Of a stretch of 13,344 nt of DNA, positions 1 to 6,112 are shown one piece after another. Numbering within the stretch: position 1 is the stretch's first letter; every line of letters begins with the position of its first letter. The position numbers and the translations under genes are program-made. The DNA is from Candidatus Agathobaculum merdigallinarum. Its GTDB lineage: Bacteria; Bacillota; Clostridia; Oscillospirales; Butyricicoccaceae. The stretch spans positions 1 to 13,344 of the forward strand of contig DXDO01000011.1 of assembly GCA_019115425.1 (NCBI GenBank), given 5' to 3'. The notes below the pieces were generated by a model. The model made no database searches, had not been told where the DNA came from, and worked only from the letters and a program-made list of their open reading frames with translations.

Positions 1-340
1 TAACAAACCGTACAAGTTCATTACCAAACGAACCGCAGTCGGGCGGCTCCCGTGAACGTAGGATGGTCAAAAGACATAACTGTCTGCGTGAAAGACAGCA
101 ATCGGTCGGCAAAGAATAAAAGATCGGTCGATAAAAGGCAAGGGGTAGGGGTCAAAGCCGACCCGTGCGAATTGTCTGAATCTTGCAGGCGAAAGGGATA
201 CGAAAATCCAAAGCTGAAGCGATGGAAATATTCATTGCAGCGAATGAGGAAAGGATATTTCGTATACCAGCCGCAAAAAAACAAAATAACAGCGGGAAAT
301 ATCCTGCTGGGAAAAGAGCTTTTATGGAGATTTGGAAGTA
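1..340. other. Non-coding stretch with no recognised gene
   Basis: No frame here looks like a real protein. Open frames exist on both strands (52-495 plus, 21-500 minus), but they overlap each other, have mixed low-complexity composition, lack a convincing ribosome binding site and run through the hairpins further right. A short inverted repeat (CTGTCT and AGACAG, around 80-100) is visible. On the minus strand this is the region downstream of tepA and its terminators. Confidence 0.5.
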
Positions 341-368
341 AAAGGCCTCGTCGGGTGACGGGGCCTTT
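341..368 (+). terminator. Strong 12-bp hairpin, possible terminator
   Basis: The left arm 341-352 (AAAGGCCTCGTC) pairs with 357-368 around the loop GGGT. All 12 positions pair in plus-strand RNA if one U-G wobble is allowed. The same position would be an A-C mismatch in minus-strand RNA, so the plus strand is favoured. It is followed by GTTGTTG, a weak U-rich tail. No upstream gene is visible in the window, so its client is unknown. It may instead be part of the structured element that continues to 445. Confidence 0.45.
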
Positions 369-379
369 GTTGTTGCCTT

Positions 380-445
380 CGATTGGAAGCGTTTCACGCT
401 CCCAATCGAGGGAGGATGCACCGCAGCTTTGCCGCGGATGCATCC
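380..445. other. Two further inverted repeats, structured intergenic element
   Basis: First, 380-391 (CGATTGGAAGCG) pairs with 397-408 around a 5-base loop with one imperfect position; that position is A-C on the plus strand but G-U in minus-strand RNA. Second, GGATGCA at 414-420 pairs with TGCATCC at 439-445, and inside it CCGC (421-424) pairs with GCGG (434-437) with a single bulged A. With the hairpin at 341-368 this makes three stems in about 105 bases, in a region with no gene. It could be an interspersed palindromic repeat or a structured RNA; the family is not recognised. Confidence 0.5.
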
Positions 446-498
446 CAGACGCGATATTTGCGCGCCATAAATGGCACACAAAATCGCTTTCTTGAATC

Positions 499-555
499 AA
501 AACACCCGGCAGAGCCGGGCGTTTTGATGAAAACGGCCGTGACCACGGCCATTTT
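499..555 (-). terminator. Tandem terminators of tepA
   Basis: Two hairpins lie just past the tepA stop codon. In transcript order these are 555-530 (stem arms 544-555 and 530-541) and 525-499 (arms 514-525 and 499-510), each a GC-rich core flanked by A-runs and T-runs. Each has one imperfect position, and in both cases it is an A-C mismatch on the plus strand but a G-U wobble in minus-strand RNA. The pairing therefore favours the minus strand and supports assignment to tepA. Each stem ends in a TTTT tail. Confidence 0.8.
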
Positions 556-580
556 CTAATAAATGTGCGCTGAGGCGCGG

Positions 581-1288
581 TTATTTGTGCTGGGTGGGAT
601 CACCTCTGTTATTTCGCCGTGCGGCGATCATTTCGTAGAGCGATTCCAGTGCGTTGGAGAGCGTGCCGACCTCGTCGATCAAACCGAGCGCCACGGCCTG
701 CCTGCCGGAAATGACGGTTCCGACATCCGCGGTAAGCTGACCGGTCTCGCGCATGAGCTGCTGCAGCCGTTCAGCGGATATGGCTGAATGGCCGGTGATG
801 AAATCCACGATGCGTTCCTGAATTTTCGCAAGGTATTCAAACGCCTGCGGCACAGCGATGATGGTTCCGTTCATGCGAACAGGATGGATGGTCATAGCGG
901 CGGAGGGCGCGATAAAGCTCTTTTTCGCCGCTACCGCGAGCGGAACGCCGATCGAATGGCCTCCGCCAAGCACGAGCGACACGGTTGGTTTGCTCATGCC
1001 GGCGATCAACTCTGCAATGGCAAGTCCGGCCTCGACATCGCCGCCGACGGTGTTGAGCAGCACAAGCATCCCGTCGATCTCCTCGGCTTGCTCGACTGCG
1101 GTGATCTGCGGGATCAGATGCTCATATTTGGTGGTTTTGTTCTGCGCGGGCAGCTCCATGTGGCCCTCGATCTGTCCGACAATCGTGATGCAGTGTACAG
1201 TGCCGCGCGATGTTTTCGCGGTGATTGAGCCGGTTTCGGCAATATTATTCTCTTCCGGCGCGGCAATGGACGGATTTTCCTCGGACAT
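581..1288 (-). CDS. tepA: TepA-like ClpP-family serine protease
   Basis: This 235-residue protein belongs to the ClpP/crotonase-fold serine peptidases and closely matches the TepA (YmfB) type known from Bacillus, named translocation-enhancing protein. The sequence shows the TepA hallmark QNKTTKYEH (residues 49-57), the strand-turn LNTVGGDVEAGLA (78-90), the nucleophile region GGGHSIGVP with Ser112, and MTIHPVR with His135. The third triad residue is less clear; Asp188 is a candidate. There is no signal peptide or membrane segment, so it should be cytoplasmic. The ATG at 1288 follows GGGAGGA at good spacing. Two tandem hairpins terminate it, so it is probably monocistronic. In Bacillus tepA sits beside the ftsK/spoIIIE gene, which is not seen here. 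The first ~20 residues are acidic and probably disordered. Confidence 0.88.
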   Translation of the reverse strand: MSEENPSIAAPEENNIAETGSITAKTSRGTVHCITIVGQIEGHMELPAQNKTTKYEHLIPQITAVEQAEEIDGMLVLLNTVGGDVEAGLAIAELIAGMSKPTVSLVLGGGHSIGVPLAVAAKKSFIAPSAAMTIHPVRMNGTIIAVPQAFEYLAKIQERIVDFITGHSAISAERLQQLMRETGQLTADVGTVISGRQAVALGLIDEVGTLSNALESLYEMIAARRNNRGDPTQHK

Positions 1289-1441
1289 GGTATTCCTCCC
1301 TTTCGGATAAAAATATTGGCTGCTGAAAGTTTGCCACAGCAGGCGGCTGTTTATCCTCCGGTATGCTTTCCACAGGGAATATTACAATTCGTAAAGAGCA
1401 AATGCCCGCTGTATGGAGCTTTGCAAGGATAATACCCTAAG

Positions 1442-1506
1442 TTATCCACTTTATACACAGGACTATCCACAAGCACTCTGGGGATAACCTTGTGTATAAA
1501 GTGGAT
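1442..1506. promoter_or_regulatory. DnaA-box-like cluster on a 16-bp perfect inverted repeat
   Basis: Within 58 bp there are five 9-mers at or within one base of the DnaA box TTATNCACA. Exact matches are TTATACACA at 1451-1459 (plus) and 1491-1499 (minus). One-mismatch sites are TTATCCACT at 1442-1450, CTATCCACA at 1463-1471 and TTATCCCCA on the minus strand at 1479-1487. The sequence 1444-1459 is the exact reverse complement of 1491-1506 (16 bp). The inner parts also pair (TATCC 1464-1468 with GGATA 1482-1486), so a hairpin of about 63 nt is possible. The cluster lies between divergent genes (tepA left, cyclophilin right). The likely role is DnaA binding, for regulation, titration or as an accessory origin element; this is inferred from motif content. 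Confidence 0.6.
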
Positions 1507-1550
1507 TTTTTGCACATCTGATGGGAAGAGTATCATTATGGTAACATCTC

Positions 1551-1579
1551 TTGCCGTCTGCGGGGAAATTTGTTACAAT
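1551..1579 (+). promoter_or_regulatory. Promoter of the cyclophilin operon
   Basis: TTGCCG at 1551-1556 and TACAAT at 1574-1579 are separated by 17 bases, a good housekeeping sigma-factor arrangement. Transcription would begin near 1586, leaving a leader of about 40 bases to the ATG at 1626. It sits about 45 bp downstream of the DnaA-box cluster, so a protein bound there could influence it. Confidence 0.65.
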
Positions 1580-1625
1580 ATAAATGAATATACGCTGATA
1601 GTAAGCGGCAATGGAGTGATAGGCA

Positions 1626-2144
1626 ATGAGCAATCCAATCGTTACGATTGAAATGGAACAGGGCGGCGTGATCCGCGCGGAGCTTTACCCGGACGTTGCG
1701 CCCAATACGGTACGCAATTTTATCTCCCTGATTCAAAAAGGGTTTTATAACGGTACGCTCTTCCACCGTGTCATCCCGGGCTTTATGATCCAGGGCGGAG
1801 ATCCGGAGGGCACCGGCATGGGCGGACCGGGCTATGAGATCCGCGGTGAGTTTACCGCCAACGGCTTCCAGAACGATCTGAATCACACCCGCGGCGTGCT
1901 CTCGATGGCGCGCACGATGGCGCCGGACTCTGCGGGAAGCCAGTTCTTCATCATGACCGAGGATTCGCCCCATCTGGACGGCCAGTATGCCTCCTTCGGC
2001 ATGGTGATCGAGGGGATGGACGTTGTGGACGCCATCGTAAACACCCCGCGCGACTGGCATGACCGCCCGCGTCAGGAGCAGCGCATGAAATCTGTCACCG
2101 TCGATACGATGGGCGTGGAATACGAGGCGCCCGAAACCCTGTAA
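1626..2144 (+). CDS. Cyclophilin-type peptidyl-prolyl cis-trans isomerase
   Basis: This 172-residue single-domain cyclophilin catalyses cis-trans isomerisation of Xaa-Pro bonds and assists protein folding. The domain fills the whole protein: FHRVIPGFMIQGGDP (residues 46-60) holds the catalytic Arg48 and the substrate-pocket residues Phe53, Met54 and Gln56, and GSQFFI (104-109) is the second core motif. The position that is Trp121 in human cyclophilin A is His116 here (HLDG), as in many bacterial forms, which predicts weak cyclosporin binding. No signal peptide is seen, so it acts in the cytoplasm. The ATG at 1626 follows GGAGTGATAGGCA. The next gene starts 21 bases after its stop, so the two are probably co-transcribed from the promoter at 1551-1579. 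Confidence 0.93.
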   Translation: MSNPIVTIEMEQGGVIRAELYPDVAPNTVRNFISLIQKGFYNGTLFHRVIPGFMIQGGDPEGTGMGGPGYEIRGEFTANGFQNDLNHTRGVLSMARTMAPDSAGSQFFIMTEDSPHLDGQYASFGMVIEGMDVVDAIVNTPRDWHDRPRQEQRMKSVTVDTMGVEYEAPETL

Positions 2145-2165
2145 ACGGAAAGAAGGGGATCGGTA

Positions 2166-2903
2166 TTGTATTATACCAATAAGGAGATTTTTGTCCTGTC
2201 CGCTGTCGGGTGTATGGACACCGAGCGGGATGGGCTGGAATCTATCCTCGCCGGCAACGATGAGGGCGCGAAGGGCTGCTGTCTTTCGGTCGATATGACG
2301 GCGGACGGCATAGCCGTGCTCTCGTCGGACGGTTACTGTATTGCGACCGACGGCACGCAGATGAATATTGCGGATTACAGCTATACCGAGCTGCACCAGG
2401 TCGCGCCGCAGTTGATTCCGGCCGGACAGGCCATCGAGCTGGCGCGCACCTGTCAGGCCAAGATCGCGATCACCGTACATAACCAGACGCTGCTGCCGCA
2501 GCTTCGCATGACGCTCCGCCATGTGAACTATCTGGACGACACGATTTTTGTCGGTCTGGGGCTGGTGGAAGCGGCGCGCATTGCGGTCGCGAATCCGGAT
2601 CTGCATATTATGGGAGAGCTGCCCGCGCTGCCGGACAATATCGATGCATTGGTGAGCGCGGCGCAGACGACCGGGCTGTTTGGCCTGCGCGCAGCGCCCG
2701 CTGATTTGACGCCAAGGCTGATTCAGGCATGCCGTCAGGCGGGCCTGTTCACCATGAGCCTGCCGACGGATAACGAGAAGTCGCTGGCAATGCTGATCCG
2801 CAACGGGGTCAACTTTATTGAGACCGCGCGGCCGGATATCACCGCCATGCTGCTGCCGGCGGGCGAATCCGAGCCGCACCAGATTCCGTTGATGCGGTAT
2901 TGA
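2166..2903 (+). CDS. GDPD-fold protein lacking catalytic residues (predicted pseudoenzyme)
   Basis: This 245-residue protein has the outline of a glycerophosphodiester phosphodiesterase TIM barrel. The N-terminal half aligns block by block with that family: VLSAVG (10-15), GLESILAGNDEGAKG (23-37), LSVDMTADGIAVLSSDG (40-56). The C-terminal half carries the family-like ending around MSLPTDNEKSLAMLIRNGVNFIETARPDI. The catalytic residues are gone: the usual His-Arg is Ala13-Val14, the Asn of the ENT motif is Asp22, the metal-binding Glu and Asp are Cys39 and Ser41, the second His is Ser54, and the Glu-x-Lys strand is Thr103-x-His105. It is therefore probably not a diesterase; binding or scaffolding is a guess. 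The start is TTG at 2166, chosen for the AAGGGG upstream. The frame is intact. It is the second gene of the cyclophilin pair, and no secretion signal is seen. Confidence 0.7.
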   Translation: MYYTNKEIFVLSAVGCMDTERDGLESILAGNDEGAKGCCLSVDMTADGIAVLSSDGYCIATDGTQMNIADYSYTELHQVAPQLIPAGQAIELARTCQAKIAITVHNQTLLPQLRMTLRHVNYLDDTIFVGLGLVEAARIAVANPDLHIMGELPALPDNIDALVSAAQTTGLFGLRAAPADLTPRLIQACRQAGLFTMSLPTDNEKSLAMLIRNGVNFIETARPDITAMLLPAGESEPHQIPLMRY

Positions 2904-2951
2904 GATCGGGCGGCGCGGCGGCTGTCCGCCTGTACGCTTGTTGTGTTTTAT

Positions 2952-2987
2952 GAAGAGGGGAAGAACCTGCGGGTTCTTCCCCTCTTC
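2952..2987 (+). terminator. 16-bp hairpin after the GDPD-fold gene
   Basis: 2952-2967 (GAAGAGGGGAAGAACC) is perfectly complementary to 2972-2987, with loop TGCG. It lies 48 bases after the stop at 2903. There is no long T-run after the stem, but the right arm itself is pyrimidine-rich, so the inner stem GAACC/GGTTC followed by TTCCCCTCTTC could act as terminator. It is probably the end of the two-gene operon. Confidence 0.6.
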
Positions 2988-3142
2988 TGCCGCACACAGC
3001 AACAGACTTCCGTCCGCTGGGGAAATGAGTGTTTGCGTGCCCCAGAGGATCGCCTTTGCCGCGTGCAGGCCGAAAATACGCGATAATATGGTTTTATCCT
3101 GCGAATAACGCCCGTTTCAGGGTTTTCCCTTGAGAGAAAATA

Positions 3143-3173
3143 TGGTATAATAGCTGCAAAACAGCTATTATAC
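3143..3173 (+). promoter_or_regulatory. Extended -10 promoter embedded in a 12-bp palindrome
   Basis: TATAAT at 3146-3151 is preceded by TGG, an extended -10. There is no good -35 at the right distance. The same bases form the left arm of a perfect inverted repeat: 3145-3156 pairs with 3162-3173 around CAAAA. Because of the symmetry, a TATAAT also reads leftward on the minus strand from the right arm. It could be a repressor operator covering the -10, or a 5' hairpin in the RNA. T-rich sequence follows, so a terminator-like function cannot be excluded. Confidence 0.45.
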
Positions 3174-3242
3174 TGTTTATTTCACGATTATACCCCCAGC
3201 GGCGCTTGACACCGTGTTCAGCCGGCAAATTACCCGCCGCTG

Positions 3243-3251
3243 TGGTATAAT
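3243..3251 (+). promoter_or_regulatory. Proximal extended -10 promoter of the ABC-F gene
   Basis: TGGTATAAT at 3243-3251 is an extended -10 element lying exactly 100 bp after the first one at 3143. A TTGACA at 3206-3211 is a consensus -35 but lies 34 bases from this -10, too far to pair with it. Transcription would begin near 3258, leaving a leader of about 33 bases before the GTG at 3291. Confidence 0.55.
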
Positions 3252-3290
3252 AATTCTGATTCTGAAAAGACCGAAAGGAGCCCGTTTGAC

Positions 3291-5219
3291 GTGGCTGACA
3301 TTTCCGTACAAAACCTTACCAAGTATTATGGTGACCGCCTGATTTTGCAGGACGTCTCCTTTGATATCCAGCAGGGCGAAAAGGTCGCCATCCTCGGCGC
3401 GAACGGCGCGGGCAAAACCACCCTGCTGAACATTCTGACCAGCCGCCTGCCGTACGACGGTGGGCACGTATCGCTCGGCGCGGGCAAAAACGCGGGCGTG
3501 ATCGACCAGATGCCGGATTTCCCGCCGGAAGCCACAGTCGAGGATGTGCTGCGGCTGGCGTTTCGCGAATCCGACGAGGTCGCCGCGGCGATGGACGCGT
3601 TGACCGACGAGATGGCGCGCAAGCCGGACGACGCCTCCCTGCTCAAGCGCTACGCCCAGCTCGAGACCCGACTGGAGATCCTCGGCGGTTATAACCGCGA
3701 TTTTGAGATCGACCGCGTGTGCAACGGTCTGGAAATTCCCCAGGCAATGCGCGCGCAGCGGTTCGCGCTGCTCTCCGGCGGCGAAAAGACGCGCATCAAC
3801 CTCGCGCGCATCATCCTCGAGCAGACCGATATCCTGCTGCTCGACGAGCCGACCAACCATCTGGATATGGACGCGGTGGACTGGCTGGGAAATTACCTCG
3901 AGGGCTATCGCGGCACGGTCATGATCATTTCCCATGACCGCTGGTTCATCGACCAGTGCTGCGACCGCGTGATCGAGATCCACGACTGCACCTGCGACTT
4001 CTATAACGGCAACTATTCCTACTACGCGGTCGAGCGCGAACGCCGCCGCGAGGAGCAGCTCAAGCACCATGAGCACGAGATGGCCGAAAAGAAGCGGCTC
4101 GAGGCGGTCGCGCGTATCATGCACGAGCATGGCACCGAGCATCTGGCCAAGCGCGCGGCCTCGATCGAAAAGCGCATTGCGCGCATGAAGGTCACCGACC
4201 GCCCCAAAAAGGACAAAAAGATGACCGTCACCTTTGGTGACCCGAACTACGAGACCGAAGAGGTCTTAAAGGTCAGGGATATTACAAAGAGTTATAACGG
4301 GCGGAAAATATTACACGATATCAGCTTCAACATTCGCAACCGCGAAAAGGTCGCGCTGCTCGGCGCGAACGGCGCGGGCAAAACCACCCTGCTCAAGATC
4401 CTGCTGGGCGAGGAGGAGCCGGACGCGGGCGTCATCCGCAAGGGCGTGGGTCTGCGACCCGCCTACCTGCCGCAGCAGGTGCACTTTGCCAACCCGCACC
4501 GCAACCTGATCGATACGCTGATTTACGACAAAAATGTCTCCATGCAGGTGGCGCGTAATCGGCTGGGCTCGTTCCAGTTCACGGGCGAGCAGCAGATGAA
4601 AACGGTCGATATGCTGTCCGGCGGCGAAAAGAGCCGCCTGCGCCTGTGCGAGCTGATGTATGACCCCTTGAACTTCCTCATTCTGGACGAGCCGACCAAC
4701 CACCTCGACCTTGCCAGCCGCGAATGGATCGAGGAAGCGGTCGAAGCGTTCGACGGCACGCTGCTGTTCGTTTCGCACGACCGGTACTTCGTCGAGCGGT
4801 TTGCGACCCGCGTGCTGTATCTCGAGGACGGGCGGCTAACCGACTTCATCGGCTCGTATTCCGACTTTTTAAAATATCGTGAAAAAGGCGAGCTGCCGGA
4901 AAATCCGGCGCCCGTATCCCAGCCGAAGCGCAAAAAGCCCGATGTCCCGACACTGGACGACGTTCCCCGCCCGCCGGAAAAGCCGAAACGCACGGGCGGC
5001 ACCAAAAATCTGCAAAAGCAGCTGAACACGCTCGAGCGCGAGATCTCCCAGCTTGAGCAGCAGTCGGCCGACCTTGAGCAGCAGATGATCGACGCCTCCT
5101 CGGACTCGGCGCGCCTGCTCGAGCTGATGACCGAAAAGGAACAGTGCGACGAGGCGCTTGCCGCCAAAATGGACGAGTGGGAAGCGGTCGCCGCCGAGCT
5201 GGAGGAAATGCAGCAATGA
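3291..5219 (+). CDS. ABC-F family ATPase (ribosome-associated, Uup/YdiF-like)
   Basis: This 642-residue protein has two ABC ATPase domains in one chain and no membrane segments, the ABC-F layout. Members bind the ribosomal E site and act on stalled or antibiotic-blocked ribosomes; which role applies here cannot be read from sequence. Domain 1 has Walker A GANGAGKTT (36-44), signature LSGGEKTR (161-168) and Walker B ILLLDEPTNHLD (181-192). Domain 2 has the same Walker A (358-366), LSGGEKSR (442-449) and LILDEPTNHLD (463-473). A charged alpha-helical linker, roughly 235-310, corresponds to the P-site tRNA interaction region. Residues from about 565 form a coiled-coil tail rich in Glu, Leu and Gln, as in Uup and YdiF. 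All catalytic glutamates are present. The GTG start at 3291 follows AAAGGAG. Its stop overlaps the next gene by ATGA, which suggests translational coupling. Confidence 0.92.
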   Translation: MADISVQNLTKYYGDRLILQDVSFDIQQGEKVAILGANGAGKTTLLNILTSRLPYDGGHVSLGAGKNAGVIDQMPDFPPEATVEDVLRLAFRESDEVAAAMDALTDEMARKPDDASLLKRYAQLETRLEILGGYNRDFEIDRVCNGLEIPQAMRAQRFALLSGGEKTRINLARIILEQTDILLLDEPTNHLDMDAVDWLGNYLEGYRGTVMIISHDRWFIDQCCDRVIEIHDCTCDFYNGNYSYYAVERERRREEQLKHHEHEMAEKKRLEAVARIMHEHGTEHLAKRAASIEKRIARMKVTDRPKKDKKMTVTFGDPNYETEEVLKVRDITKSYNGRKILHDISFNIRNREKVALLGANGAGKTTLLKILLGEEEPDAGVIRKGVGLRPAYLPQQVHFANPHRNLIDTLIYDKNVSMQVARNRLGSFQFTGEQQMKTVDMLSGGEKSRLRLCELMYDPLNFLILDEPTNHLDLASREWIEEAVEAFDGTLLFVSHDRYFVERFATRVLYLEDGRLTDFIGSYSDFLKYREKGELPENPAPVSQPKRKKPDVPTLDDVPRPPEKPKRTGGTKNLQKQLNTLEREISQLEQQSADLEQQMIDASSDSARLLELMTEKEQCDEALAAKMDEWEAVAAELEEMQQ

Positions 5220-5965
5220 CCGAGCGTAAAATCTGGCTGGCGCTGGCGGCGGCTTTCGCCGCAGGCGGCGTGATCCAGCTGCCGTGGGCCCCGTCGCGGT
5301 TCGGCGGGGTGTTCTTCCTCGCGCTGGCCGTGGGCTGCGCGGGCGAGTGGCTCATGCTGCGCCTGCGGGACAGATACAAGGTCTGCCGCGTGCTGTCTGT
5401 CGTGGGGCGCGTGCTGTTCGGGCTGTTCCTTGTGTCTTTTATCGCGATACAGGGTATCATCCTGCATGGGATGCGCGCCGATCCCGAGGCCGCGGATGCG
5501 GAATACCTGCTGGTGCTCGGTGCGCGGGTGTATGAGGATGGGCGGCCTTCCGCGGCACTCGCCGCGCGGCTGGACACGGCGTATGATTTCATGCAGGAAC
5601 ATCCGGAGGTTACCGCGATTTTATGCGGCGGGCAGGGCAGCAACGAGCCGTGTCCGGAAGCCGAGGCGATGTATGACTATATGGTGGACAAAGGCATGGA
5701 TGCCGACCGCCTGCTGCTCGAGGACAAATCGAGCAACACGATACAGAATATCGAAAATGCCCGCGCGCTGATCGGCGACGGGCACAAAACGGCGGTCGTG
5801 ACGAGCGACTACCACCTTGCGCGCGCCCGCGTGCTGATGGAGCGCGGCGGGCTGGACGCCTGCGGCATCCCCGCGCCCACGCCCTACCCCGCGCAGCGGG
5901 TGTCGGTGCATTGTCGGGAGTATTGCTCGATTCTGGGACTGATGCTCACTGGCCGGTGGGCGTAA
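5216..5965 (+). CDS. YdcF/SanA-like DUF218 membrane protein
   Basis: This 249-residue protein has about three hydrophobic segments (roughly residues 6-22, 30-50 and 60-83) followed by a DUF218 domain (about 98-215). Family motifs are visible: LVLGARVYEDGRPSAALAARL (99-119), GGQGSNEPCPEAEAMYDYMV (138-157), EDKSSNTIQNIENA (169-182) and VTSDYHLARA (195-204). In relatives such as YdcF and SanA the domain is linked to envelope functions and vancomycin tolerance, but the reaction is unknown. The domain would follow the last membrane segment. The start at 5216 is preferred to an upstream in-frame ATG at 5144, because GGAGG at 5201-5205 is well placed and gives an ATGA overlap with the ABC-F gene. 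No terminator with a T-run follows. The link with an ABC-F protein may only be shared expression. Confidence 0.85.
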   Translation: MTERKIWLALAAAFAAGGVIQLPWAPSRFGGVFFLALAVGCAGEWLMLRLRDRYKVCRVLSVVGRVLFGLFLVSFIAIQGIILHGMRADPEAADAEYLLVLGARVYEDGRPSAALAARLDTAYDFMQEHPEVTAILCGGQGSNEPCPEAEAMYDYMVDKGMDADRLLLEDKSSNTIQNIENARALIGDGHKTAVVTSDYHLARARVLMERGGLDACGIPAPTPYPAQRVSVHCREYCSILGLMLTGRWA

Positions 5966-6112
5966 CCGGCGGCGCGCATCGCGCGTCCTTCCCTCAGGGC
6001 TGGCAGCCGGTCTGCTTCCCCTGACTTTATCAACCGCCGGATGATCCAAGTGATGCAAAAAGAGGGCGAAGCCTGTGGATGGCCGCCGAAAAACGAAAGG
6101 GAATAAACCGAT
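5966..6112. other. Intergenic spacer between the DUF218 gene and prfA
   Basis: This 147-bp spacer is GC-rich, like the surrounding genes. It has a short stem (CGCG-CAT-CGCG near 5976) but no T-run, and no convincing promoter. The prfA ribosome binding site AAAGGGA is at 6096-6102. prfA may be read through from upstream or use a promoter I cannot recognise. Confidence 0.35.

Noticed and set aside
52..495. 147-codon plus-strand frame, and a 159-codon minus-strand frame over 21-500
   Set aside because: They overlap on opposite strands, have no domain, no good ribosome binding site and run across the palindromes at 341-445.
1289..1625. Main chromosomal origin oriC
   Set aside because: DnaA boxes are present, but there is no dnaA, dnaN, rpmH or rnpA nearby and no clear AT-rich unwinding region; kept only as a DnaA-box cluster.
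1536..3002. 488-codon minus-strand open frame
   Set aside because: It is antisense to both the cyclophilin and the GDPD-fold genes, has Arg/His/Gln-rich shadow composition and no recognisable domain.
3206..3234. Promoter built on the consensus TTGACA at 3206-3211
   Set aside because: No -10-like hexamer lies 16-18 bases downstream, and the next TATAAT is 34 bases away.
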